Below, one piece after another: positions 1-5,422 of a DNA stretch of 5,422 bases. Under the pieces are notes generated by a model. That model saw nothing but the letters and a program-made list of their open reading frames with translations. It did not search any database and was not told where the DNA came from. Source of the stretch: Candidatus Delongbacteria bacterium (GTDB lineage Bacteria > UBA4055). The stretch covers positions 1-5,422 of the forward strand of contig JAKLPX010000208.1 of the NCBI GenBank assembly GCA_022013635.1. The letters are read 5' to 3'. The translations under genes were made by a program, and so were the position numbers. The number at the start of each line of letters is the position of its first letter. Positions within the stretch are counted from its first letter, which is position 1.

Positions 1-314
1 GACTCCGTGGAAAGATATATCAGGTTTTTATAACCCGTTTCATTTTTTGCCAATAGCACAAGATGAAACTTTTTTTCGCCTTTTTCCTTAATTTTTCTGT
101 CATAAACCAGATAAAACTCGCTTCCGATAATAGGTTTAATTCCATTCTTTAAGGCTTCCTGATAAAAATCTAGGGCGCCCATCAAATTGCCGTGATCAGT
201 GATTGCCATAGCTTTCTGCCCTAATTCTTTTGCTCTTTTTATCATATCTTTGGGTTTTGATAATCCGTCTAAAGTAGAATAATGCGAGTGATTATGAAGA
301 TGAACGAATGCCAT
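1..314 (-). CDS. dnaE: DNA polymerase III alpha subunit, N-terminal PHP domain (partial)
   Basis: This is the catalytic subunit of the replicative polymerase; only the first 104 codons are in the window and the rest lies beyond position 1. The protein opens MAFVHLHNHSHYSTLDG, the classic start of bacterial DnaE, followed by AITDHGNLMGA (about residues 37-47), IKPIIGSEFY (59-68) and FHLVLLAKNETGYKNL (83-98). All are in the order and spacing of the PHP domain. Candidate metal ligands H7, H9, D16, H41, E66 and probably H84 are present, so the visible part of the PHP site is not degenerate as it is in E. coli. The ATG at 314 is preceded by CGGAG five bases upstream, which supports this start. A promoter lies about 45-70 bases further upstream. 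DnaE and PolC both can carry PHP domains, but the PHP at the extreme N terminus with this sequence points to DnaE. Family assignment is firm; dnaE1 versus dnaE2/ImuC cannot be decided from this fragment. Confidence 0.95.
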   Translation of the reverse strand, partial: MAFVHLHNHSHYSTLDGLSKPKDMIKRAKELGQKAMAITDHGNLMGALDFYQEALKNGIKPIIGSEFYLVYDRKIKEKGEKKFHLVLLAKNETGYKNLIYLSTE

Positions 315-357
315 TTTTGCTCCGTAGGTTGCTGATACATATTTCCGCGAAAAACAC

Positions 358-386
358 AATATATAGTTGTTTGAATGACATTTCAA
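358..386 (-). promoter_or_regulatory. Putative sigma-70-type promoter of dnaE
   Basis: Read on the minus strand, TTGAAA (386-381) is followed after exactly 17 bases by TATATT (363-358). Each hexamer has five of six consensus bases. It lies about 45 bases upstream of the dnaE ATG and points into that gene. It is the best promoter-like match in the 276-base gap between purB and dnaE. The region is AT-rich, so a chance match is possible. If the host uses Bacteroidota-type promoters, the consensus would differ. Confidence 0.5.
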
Positions 387-387
387 C

Positions 388-399
388 ACAACCTGTTGT
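388..399. repeat. Short inverted repeat beside the dnaE -35 element
   Basis: The sequence ACAACCTGTTGT has perfect 5-base arms (ACAAC/GTTGT) around a 2-base centre. It sits one base upstream of the proposed -35 hexamer of dnaE. Its size and place would suit a regulator-binding half-site pair. It is short enough to arise by chance and no regulator can be named. Confidence 0.2.
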
Positions 400-590
400 A
401 TTTTATCATAAACTTCCAATTTAGCAAATCTTGTGTTTAGTAACAAATAAAAAATTAAATAATTTGCCGGAAAAGTTGTTATTATCGGTAGCTAAATCCA
501 TTTATATGTAATACGCAGAGCGATATTATTTTCAACTCGCTGTTATTTCATCACTTGTATCAACAACAAAACAAACGGTATATATATTAG

Positions 591-2024
591 CTATATTTTA
601 AGTTCCAAAGAAATGTCTCCGAGATAATATTTTTCGATTATCGGATCAACTACTTCTTTTATGAATTCGATTACCTGACCTGGTGCTCTTCCGATATAAA
701 GTTTCGGATCGGTCATATTATTTAATTCATTAGCGGTGAGATTGAAAGTTTCATCTGCGGCTATCAATTCCAAAAGATTGTTTTCCAATCCCAACTCCTT
801 TACATTTTTACCGGCTGTCATGGAAAGTTCCCTGATTCTTTCGTGAAGCTCCTGTCTGTCCCCGCCTTTTTTAACAGCATTCATAATAATATTCTCCGTT
901 GCCATAAAGGGGATTTCGGATATAATTCTTTTTTCTATCTGCTTCGGATAAACGACAAGTCCGTCAAATATATTATTCAATATGATCAATATTGCATCAG
1001 TTGCTAAAAAAGCCTCAGGCACAGCTAATCTTTTATTGGCACTGTCATCAAGGGTTCTTTCAAACCACTGAGTTGAAGAAATCATGGCTGTCGAAGCTGA
1101 TAAAGATATAACATATTTTGACAGTGAAGACACTCTTTCAGACCTCATCGGATTTCTTTTATATGCCATTGCAGACGAACCTACCTGATTTTTTTCGAAA
1201 GGTTCTTCTATCTCTTTTAAATTCTGTAACAGCCTGATATCGTTTGTAGTTTTATGAGCGGACTGAGCAAGTGCGGATAAAGACGACATTATTCTTGAAT
1301 CCACCTTTCTTGTATAAGTTTGTCCGGTTATGATAAATTTTTTGTCAAAGCCCATTCTTTCCGTTACCATTTCGTCTAATGTTTTAACTTTGTCTGCGTC
1401 ATCATCGAACAATTTCATGTATGATGCCTGAGTGCCCGTAGAGCCTTTGACGCCGCGGAATTTTAAAGTACTTAAGCAAAAATTTATTTCTTCGAGATCA
1501 AGAACGAATTCGTTCATCCACAAACATGTTCTTTTTCCGACGGTTGTCAATTGAGCCGCCTGAAAATGTGTGAATCCTAAAGTCGGTCGGTCTTTTTCCT
1601 TTATTGCAAAATCCTTCATTTTTTTAATAAGCGCGACCAATTTTCTTCTTAGCTCATTCAGTCCCTGTTTCATCTGGATAAGGTCTGTATTATCACCTAC
1701 GAAAGCGGATGTTGCGCCTAAATGAATTATTCCCTTCGCGTTTGGGCACTGAAGTCCGTATGCGTAAACATGGCTCATTACATCGTGGCGGACAATCTTC
1801 TCTTTTTTTTCGGCTTCTTCATAATTTATGTCAGTTTCAAATTTCTTTAACTCGTCAATCTGTTCCTGAGTTATATTCAATCCCAATTCTTTTTCACATT
1901 CCGCAAGAGTAATCCATAATTTTCTCCATGTCCTGAATTTGTTTTCCGGACTGAATATATAGCTCATTTCTTTTGAAGAATACCTTTCGATAAGCGGATT
2001 TGAATAAATTGTTCTGTCTTCCAT
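591..2024 (-). CDS. purB: Adenylosuccinate lyase (long, animal/clostridial-like form)
   Basis: The enzyme splits fumarate from SAICAR (giving AICAR) and from adenylosuccinate (giving AMP), so it acts twice in purine synthesis, as a cytosolic homotetramer. The 477-residue protein has the three conserved blocks of the fumarase/aspartase superfamily. These are RHDVMSHV (about 79-86), GFTHFQAAQLTTVGKR (about 150-165, with catalytic-type H153), and the signature loop GSSAMAYKRNPMRSE (about 282-296, second serine S284 as likely catalytic base). Further blocks QWFERTLDDSANKR and PFMATENIIM are shared with human ADSL as I recall it, and length matches that long form. The ATG at 2024 has AAAGG six bases upstream. 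The in-frame TTG at 2030 would abut that site, so I reject the two-residue longer form. Where human ADSL has Pro in HFQPAQ and SAMPYK, this protein has Ala (A156, A287); the second is, from memory, common in clostridial relatives. The gene stands alone, divergent from the TPR gene, with no other pur gene in view. Confidence 0.96.
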   Translation of the reverse strand: MEDRTIYSNPLIERYSSKEMSYIFSPENKFRTWRKLWITLAECEKELGLNITQEQIDELKKFETDINYEEAEKKEKIVRHDVMSHVYAYGLQCPNAKGIIHLGATSAFVGDNTDLIQMKQGLNELRRKLVALIKKMKDFAIKEKDRPTLGFTHFQAAQLTTVGKRTCLWMNEFVLDLEEINFCLSTLKFRGVKGSTGTQASYMKLFDDDADKVKTLDEMVTERMGFDKKFIITGQTYTRKVDSRIMSSLSALAQSAHKTTNDIRLLQNLKEIEEPFEKNQVGSSAMAYKRNPMRSERVSSLSKYVISLSASTAMISSTQWFERTLDDSANKRLAVPEAFLATDAILIILNNIFDGLVVYPKQIEKRIISEIPFMATENIIMNAVKKGGDRQELHERIRELSMTAGKNVKELGLENNLLELIAADETFNLTANELNNMTDPKLYIGRAPGQVIEFIKEVVDPIIEKYYLGDISLELKI

Positions 2025-2030
2025 TTTCAA

Positions 2031-2035
2031 CCTTT
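2031..2035 (-). promoter_or_regulatory. Ribosome binding site that fixes the purB start
   Basis: AAAGG on the minus strand lies six bases before the ATG at 2024 and directly against an in-frame TTG at 2030. The spacing selects the ATG as start. Confidence 0.6.
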
Positions 2036-2077
2036 AATTTTAAATTTATAAAACAACTGCTAAAGTTAAGAAAATAT

Positions 2078-2106
2078 TTTATCAATTCAAACAAAATACT
2101 TGACAA
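2078..2106 (-). promoter_or_regulatory. Possible purB promoter
   Basis: On the minus strand TTGTCA (2106-2101) is followed after 17 bases by GATAAA (2083-2078), which matches four of six bases of the -10 consensus. It points toward purB, about 54 bases before its ATG. The -35 shares bases 2101-2105 with that of the plus-strand promoter. The -10 is mediocre and the region very AT-rich, so confidence is low. Confidence 0.3.
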
Positions 2107-2128
2107 TCACTTTAAAATATATTAAATT
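2100..2128 (+). promoter_or_regulatory. Putative promoter of the TPR/propeller gene pair
   Basis: A perfect TTGACA (2100-2105) is followed after 17 bases by TAAATT (2123-2128), four of six -10 matches. It lies about 50 bases before the ATG of the TPR gene and is the only consensus -35 I found in this divergent gap. It would plausibly drive both plus-strand genes. Confidence 0.45.
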
Positions 2129-2177
2129 ACTTTAGATTTTAAAGTTCTTTGCTAAAAACAAAAAAAAGGAGTCAAAA

Positions 2178-3047
2178 ATGAAACACAAATTGCTAACGCT
2201 GATCATCTTATGGATAATGTCAGTTTCCCTGATCGCAAAAGATTCGCCTGAAGCCTCTAAGGCAAGGATATTTTTCAAAAACAACGATTTTGAAAATGCA
2301 ATCGAGTGGTTTCAAAAAGCGTTGGAAAAAGATGAAGAAAATTCAGATCTTTACTTCATGCTCGGCGTATCATATACGAATGAGATCGGAAATGTAAATT
2401 TCTTTACAAAGGGAATTTATTCATCAAAAGCAAAGAGTAACCTGAAACTAAGTATCAAGAAAGATCCAAAAAATATTGAGGCGCGGTATTATCTTGCCTC
2501 ATATTATTTCAATGCGCCTGCAATCGGAGGAGGCGATAAGGACGAAGCCTGGAAACAGGCAGAAGAGATATTCAAGCTGTCTCCTGTTAAAGGTCACGAG
2601 ATCAAAGCTCAATTCTACAGTCAGGAAAAAGAATATAACAAAGCACTGACCGAATATGATAAGATCATCAGGTCAGACTCATTAAATACTCATGTTTACT
2701 ACCTGAAAGGAATAACTTATCAGCAGACAAAAGAATTTGATAAAGCCTACGAATCATTTGAATCTGCGCTTAAAATTGACCCGAATTCATTGGAATCACT
2801 TTATCAGATAGGCAGAAATGCTGTTTTTTCAAATAAATATCTTGATAGAGGTATTGAATGCCTGAATATATATCTTCAGAATAAACCGGATACGACATTA
2901 CCTCAACCGGACGCCGCCTATTGGAGACTTGCTATGATCTATAAGATAAAGGGAGAAAAGACTCTTGCAAAGGAAGCCGTCTCTAAAGCGATAAGCATAA
3001 ATTCCGAGAATAAAGATTATAAAAAAATGCTCGATGAGTTGAAGTAA
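2178..3047 (+). CDS. Exported tetratricopeptide-repeat protein
   Basis: This 289-residue protein starts with a signal peptide: basic MKHK, a hydrophobic core, and a likely cleavage after SLIA (residue 20). The rest is nearly all TPR helix pairs, roughly at residues 25-56, 57-99 (with a loop insertion around GNVNFFTKG), 100-136, 138-170, 171-204, 205-238 and 246-279. Clear repeat cores include FENAIEWFQKALEKD, YNKALTEYDKIIRSD and FDKAYESFESALKIDPNS. The third repeat holds the glycine-rich turn APAIGGGDKDEAWKQAEEI. I recall similar turns (P-x-x-GG-x-K-x-x-A) in a recurring family of periplasmic TPR proteins. TPRs are protein-binding scaffolds; no enzyme domain or C-terminal anchor is visible, so the protein is probably soluble in the periplasm. 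AAGGAG lies six bases before the ATG, a strong ribosome site. The next gene begins 37 bases after the stop, which suggests an operon. Partner and role are unknown. Confidence 0.88.
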   Translation: MKHKLLTLIILWIMSVSLIAKDSPEASKARIFFKNNDFENAIEWFQKALEKDEENSDLYFMLGVSYTNEIGNVNFFTKGIYSSKAKSNLKLSIKKDPKNIEARYYLASYYFNAPAIGGGDKDEAWKQAEEIFKLSPVKGHEIKAQFYSQEKEYNKALTEYDKIIRSDSLNTHVYYLKGITYQQTKEFDKAYESFESALKIDPNSLESLYQIGRNAVFSNKYLDRGIECLNIYLQNKPDTTLPQPDAAYWRLAMIYKIKGEKTLAKEAVSKAISINSENKDYKKMLDELK

Positions 3048-3084
3048 AAGATGTATAATAAGAACCGACAAAAAAGGAAATTAA

Positions 3085-4275
3085 ATGAAAACAATTAACA
3101 TTCTTTCTTCAATGATCAGCCTGATTCTAATTCTTTCTTCATGCTCTGAAAAGATGCCTTATACTGAATTTGTGCAGGATGGGATAAAAATAGTTGAAAA
3201 CGCTAAACAAGGAACTGATAAAGATTTCAAGTATAGTATTAATGAAATTTACACAATAAAGAACATAGATAATGATTCCTCTTTTGTTCTGAACTTTCCC
3301 GGAGACAGAGCCGATCTGAACTCAGATGTAGATAAAAACAGCAACCTGTATGTGGTTGACAATAAAAAGTCTTTGATATTGAAATTTGATGGTGCCGGTA
3401 AATTCATAAAAGACTGGGGAGGAAAAGGACAAGGTCCGGGTGAGTTTCCGAGAAACCCGATTGATATCAGCGTGATAGACTCTGAAAATAAGGTCTATGT
3501 TTTTGACGGTTCAGGCAGATTGACTATTTTCGATACAGACGGTAATTTTATTAAGTTCTTCAATATTTCCGGCAGAAACCTAAGCGCAAAGAATTTTTAT
3601 ATGACTGAAAATGGACCGTTATTCGGCTGCGAAGTATATGAAGGTCAGTACGGAACCGGTGATTTCAAAATGGGTTTCAGTCTATATAACGGCACAGAAG
3701 AATTTGATGTAAAGGATAAAATATTCGGTTATTTAAATCCTTTCGATATTAAAAAGATCGATCCGGACAATCAGGGAATAATTTCGGGAATTTCAAGGGA
3801 TGATATATTCATCGCGGATAATTCAAAAACAGTCTATACAATTCATCAATTTGAATATAACGGGATGAAAAAAAGAGAAATAAGAAAGAAATATGCTCCA
3901 ATCCGCAGATCCAAAGAAGATATGGAAGGAATTCAGGATGCATTAGATAAATTCACCAAAAGAACGGGAGGAATGTTTGAGTTCAAAGAAGTGTCCAACC
4001 TTCAAAGTGTGATAACTCAAATGTTCATTGATGGCAGTTACAATCTTTGGGTAAGTATTGACGAAAGTCTGTTTAATGAAGACGGGCAGGAGTTCGACAT
4101 ATTCGATAAGGATGGTCACTTTATAAAAAGGATTATTGTGCCTGAACTTGCCGGACTAAAAATAAGAGCTAAAGGAAATTACTTGATAGCGGCTACGCCG
4201 ATAGAACAGAATTATACTGAAGACGGAAAAGCCGATCCGGAAATAAAACTATTTAAATTAAATACTGCAGAATAA
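3085..4275 (+). CDS. Lipoprotein with NHL-like six-bladed beta-propeller
   Basis: The 396-residue protein begins with a lipoprotein signal peptide ending LSSC, so cleavage and lipidation at C20 are expected. Ser at +2 rather than Asp fits outer-membrane sorting if E. coli-like rules apply. From about residue 65 it shows NHL/6-bladed-propeller repeats. These include NLYVVDNKKSLILKFDGAGKFI (87-108), the loop WGGKGQGPGEF (111-121), and KVYVFDGSGRLTIFDTDGNFIKFF (136-159). Later blades are DIFIADNSKTVYTI (240-253) and a last pair with NLWVSID and FDIFDKDGHFIKRI (320-350). The pattern 'strand, D-x-x-G-x-F, strand' and W-G-x-x-G-x-GPGEF are typical of propeller proteins abundant in Bacteroidota-like genomes. 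Such propellers usually bind proteins or carbohydrates; no catalytic residues can be identified. AAGGAA lies five bases before the ATG. It probably shares a transcript with the TPR gene, although a perfect TATAAT at 3054-3059 leaves open a second start. Fold assignment is good; function is unknown. Confidence 0.88.
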   Translation: MKTINILSSMISLILILSSCSEKMPYTEFVQDGIKIVENAKQGTDKDFKYSINEIYTIKNIDNDSSFVLNFPGDRADLNSDVDKNSNLYVVDNKKSLILKFDGAGKFIKDWGGKGQGPGEFPRNPIDISVIDSENKVYVFDGSGRLTIFDTDGNFIKFFNISGRNLSAKNFYMTENGPLFGCEVYEGQYGTGDFKMGFSLYNGTEEFDVKDKIFGYLNPFDIKKIDPDNQGIISGISRDDIFIADNSKTVYTIHQFEYNGMKKREIRKKYAPIRRSKEDMEGIQDALDKFTKRTGGMFEFKEVSNLQSVITQMFIDGSYNLWVSIDESLFNEDGQEFDIFDKDGHFIKRIIVPELAGLKIRAKGNYLIAATPIEQNYTEDGKADPEIKLFKLNTAE

Positions 4276-4293
4276 TAATTTAACAATCAGGAT

Positions 4294-4854
4294 TCAGAAC
4301 ATAAATCCGATACCTATACCTGCGCCTATTTTTGTAACTCTTTTTAGTTCGTTATATGAAAAATCACCGTTTGTAAAAGTATCTATATCATCTTCAAAGA
4401 ATTTGTATCCGATGTCAAAATTATACACTACTCTTTTGTATTCGAATTCAAAACCAATTCCGGTGCCTATGTTGAAAGAGTTATTGACAGTATTTGTTTT
4501 GTTATCGTATATATCCGTAGCATCGTCAAAATAATAATATCCTCCGAAAAGAAGATAAGTTCTGGAATTTTCGCCATTATAAAGATCTTTTTGAATCTCA
4601 AGTCCTAAATCATAATTGAAAATAGTTTCAGACTCTTCGTTTTTATTCCACTCATAATAATATATTATACCCATTGCCTGTAATCTGTAAGATTCGGAAA
4701 TATTCTTGCTGTAATAAATTCCGTAGCCTGAGATATTTGAAGCTTTTACGCCTAAATGATTGTCAAACTGAGCGTTTTTATCAGTCTGACCGAGAATAAG
4801 CCCCAAAAAGGATAAAGACAAGATCAATATGTAATATTTCTTATAGTTAATCAT
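4294..4854 (-). CDS. Small outer-membrane beta-barrel protein (downstream paralog)
   Basis: This 186-residue protein has a signal peptide (MINYKKYYILI..., likely cleaved at LILG|Q near residue 22). It is followed by alternating polar/aromatic strands broken by acidic, Asn-rich loops. Examples are GYGIYYSK (43-50), MGIIYYYEW (61-69), TYLLFGGYYYF (99-109), IGTGIGFEFEY (129-139), VVYNFDIGYKFF (142-153) and the last strand IGAGIGIGFMF. The protein ends in Phe, as do many substrates of the BAM barrel-assembly machine. Size suits an eight-stranded barrel of the OmpA/OmpW or 'porin family' kind, but I cannot name a family. It is homologous to the protein encoded just upstream, whose stop lies 21 bases before this ATG; a weak GGA seven bases before the ATG is the only ribosome-site candidate, so translation may depend on the upstream gene. 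The 3' end faces the lipoprotein gene with only 18 bases between stops. Confidence 0.85.
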   Translation of the reverse strand: MINYKKYYILILSLSFLGLILGQTDKNAQFDNHLGVKASNISGYGIYYSKNISESYRLQAMGIIYYYEWNKNEESETIFNYDLGLEIQKDLYNGENSRTYLLFGGYYYFDDATDIYDNKTNTVNNSFNIGTGIGFEFEYKRVVYNFDIGYKFFEDDIDTFTNGDFSYNELKRVTKIGAGIGIGFMF

Positions 4855-4875
4855 TAAACGATCCGAGTTATTATG

Positions 4876-5422
4876 TTAATAAAGGTAAGAAAGACCGATT
4901 CCCAAACCAAGCTGAGTATTGTTTTTTGTAACCGGGATACCTTCTTCTTCACCTTCGGAGTTTTCAAATTTATAACCAAAATCAATATTCAATCCAAACC
5001 TACTTTTAAAGGTAAATTCGACTCCAATGCCTACTCCGCCGGCAATTATATCTTCATACTGATCTGTGGATGCGACACCGTTCCATTCGTCCTTATTCTG
5101 TTCATTGGCAAAATATATGCCGCCAAGCATGTAAACCCTGGTATTCCCGGATTTGAAGAAATTTCTTTGCAGCTCAAAGCCATAATCGTATATAATGTTT
5201 TTTGTGTCCTGAATTATACTGTCATTATTACCCTTGATATACTCATCGTAAAATACGATACCGCCGGCTTTAAAAGTATAATTATCAAAAATCTGCCTTG
5301 AAAAGCTGAGACCGTAGCCGGTAATGTTTGAAAATCTGATGCCTAATGAGTTTTTGAAAGGATTTGACTGAGTAACTTCAATTTCCTGCCCAAAGCTTAA
5401 AAAAACTACCGCAAGTGTTACC
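4876..5422 (-). CDS. Small outer-membrane beta-barrel protein (upstream paralog, 5' partial)
   Basis: The frame is open from the window edge to a TAA at 4876-4878, giving 181 visible residues; an internal Met at 5130 is not the start. The visible N terminus (VTLAVVFLSFG|QEIE) is the hydrophobic end of a signal peptide, so probably only the first several residues are missing. The mature part shows barrel strands: LGIRFSNITGYGLSFSR, GGIVFYDEY, YDYGFELQRNFF, RVYMLGGIYF, IAGGVGIGVEFTF, FGLNIDFGYKF and a closing LGLGIGLSYLY. Strands alternate with acidic, Asn-rich loops. It aligns along its length with the next gene; for example the ~36-residue stretch around SNITGYG matches the SNISGYG region of the other at about 16 identical positions without gaps. 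It ends in Tyr rather than Phe, still an aromatic C terminus as expected for barrel assembly. The pair is likely one operon whose promoter lies outside the window. Ligand or role is not visible. Confidence 0.85.
   Translation of the reverse strand, partial: VTLAVVFLSFGQEIEVTQSNPFKNSLGIRFSNITGYGLSFSRQIFDNYTFKAGGIVFYDEYIKGNNDSIIQDTKNIIYDYGFELQRNFFKSGNTRVYMLGGIYFANEQNKDEWNGVASTDQYEDIIAGGVGIGVEFTFKSRFGLNIDFGYKFENSEGEEEGIPVTKNNTQLGLGIGLSYLY

Noticed and set aside
519..541. AGCGA/TCGCT inverted repeat downstream of purB as a terminator
   Set aside because: The stem is only five pairs with a 13-base loop and no T-run follows it in the purB direction.
315..590. Possible small gene or RNA between purB and dnaE
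   Set aside because: I found no frame with a ribosome site and no GC-rich structured stretch; apart from the dnaE promoter candidate and its inverted repeat nothing stands out.
1709..1912. Open frame of 67 codons on the plus strand
   Set aside because: It lies wholly inside purB on the opposite strand, has no domain-like sequence, and is explained by the conserved purB protein.
2025..2030. TTG start for purB, two codons upstream of the ATG
   Set aside because: The AAAGG ribosome site would touch the TTG with no spacer, whereas it is six bases from the ATG at 2024.
1894..2106. Open frame of 70 codons on the minus strand overlapping the purB start
   Set aside because: It is out of frame with the clearly conserved N terminus of PurB and runs through the promoter region.
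4876..5130. Short 84-residue version of the upstream barrel protein starting at an internal Met
   Set aside because: The same frame stays open to the window edge and encodes the matching N-terminal half of the paralog plus a signal peptide, so the Met at 5130 is internal.
4873..5301. Open frame of 142 codons on the plus strand
   Set aside because: It is antisense to the upstream barrel gene, whose frame shows a signal peptide end, barrel strands and homology to its neighbour.

Overview
This looks like an AT-rich bacterial chromosome segment from a Gram-negative (diderm) organism. It carries two housekeeping genes on the minus strand and four genes for exported or envelope proteins. Signal peptides, a lipobox protein with NHL-like propeller repeats (motif WGGKGQGPGEF) and small outer-membrane beta-barrels fit the Bacteroidota/Ignavibacteria/Delongbacteria side of the FCB group. 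That placement is inferred from protein style, not from a marker gene.

Layout. Positions 1-314 (minus) hold the first 104 codons of the replicative DNA polymerase III alpha subunit (dnaE, PHP domain). Positions 315-590 are non-coding and contain a good sigma-70-type promoter reading into dnaE. Positions 591-2024 (minus) hold adenylosuccinate lyase (purB), of the long form that resembles the animal and clostridial enzymes. Its start is better placed at an ATG at 2024 than at the upstream TTG at 2030. Positions 2025-2177 form a divergent promoter region.

On the plus strand, 2178-3047 encodes an exported TPR protein. It is followed 37 bp later by a lipoprotein with a six-bladed beta-propeller look (3085-4275), and the two probably form an operon. 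Converging on it from the minus strand are two tandem, related small outer-membrane beta-barrel proteins. One is complete (4294-4854). The other lies upstream of it and runs off the window edge inside its signal peptide (4876-5422). They are 21 bp apart and probably co-transcribed.

How the genes relate. dnaE and purB are ordinary housekeeping genes. The four exported proteins are all of unknown specific function. Their proximity suggests an envelope-related locus, but nothing in the sequence ties them to one pathway. I found no RNA genes, CRISPR arrays, insertion sequences or convincing intrinsic terminators. I see no strong evidence of a new biological system. The points most worth a second look are the tandem barrel paralogs, the two Pro-to-Ala changes at conserved purB motifs, and the overlapping -35 elements of the divergent promoters.
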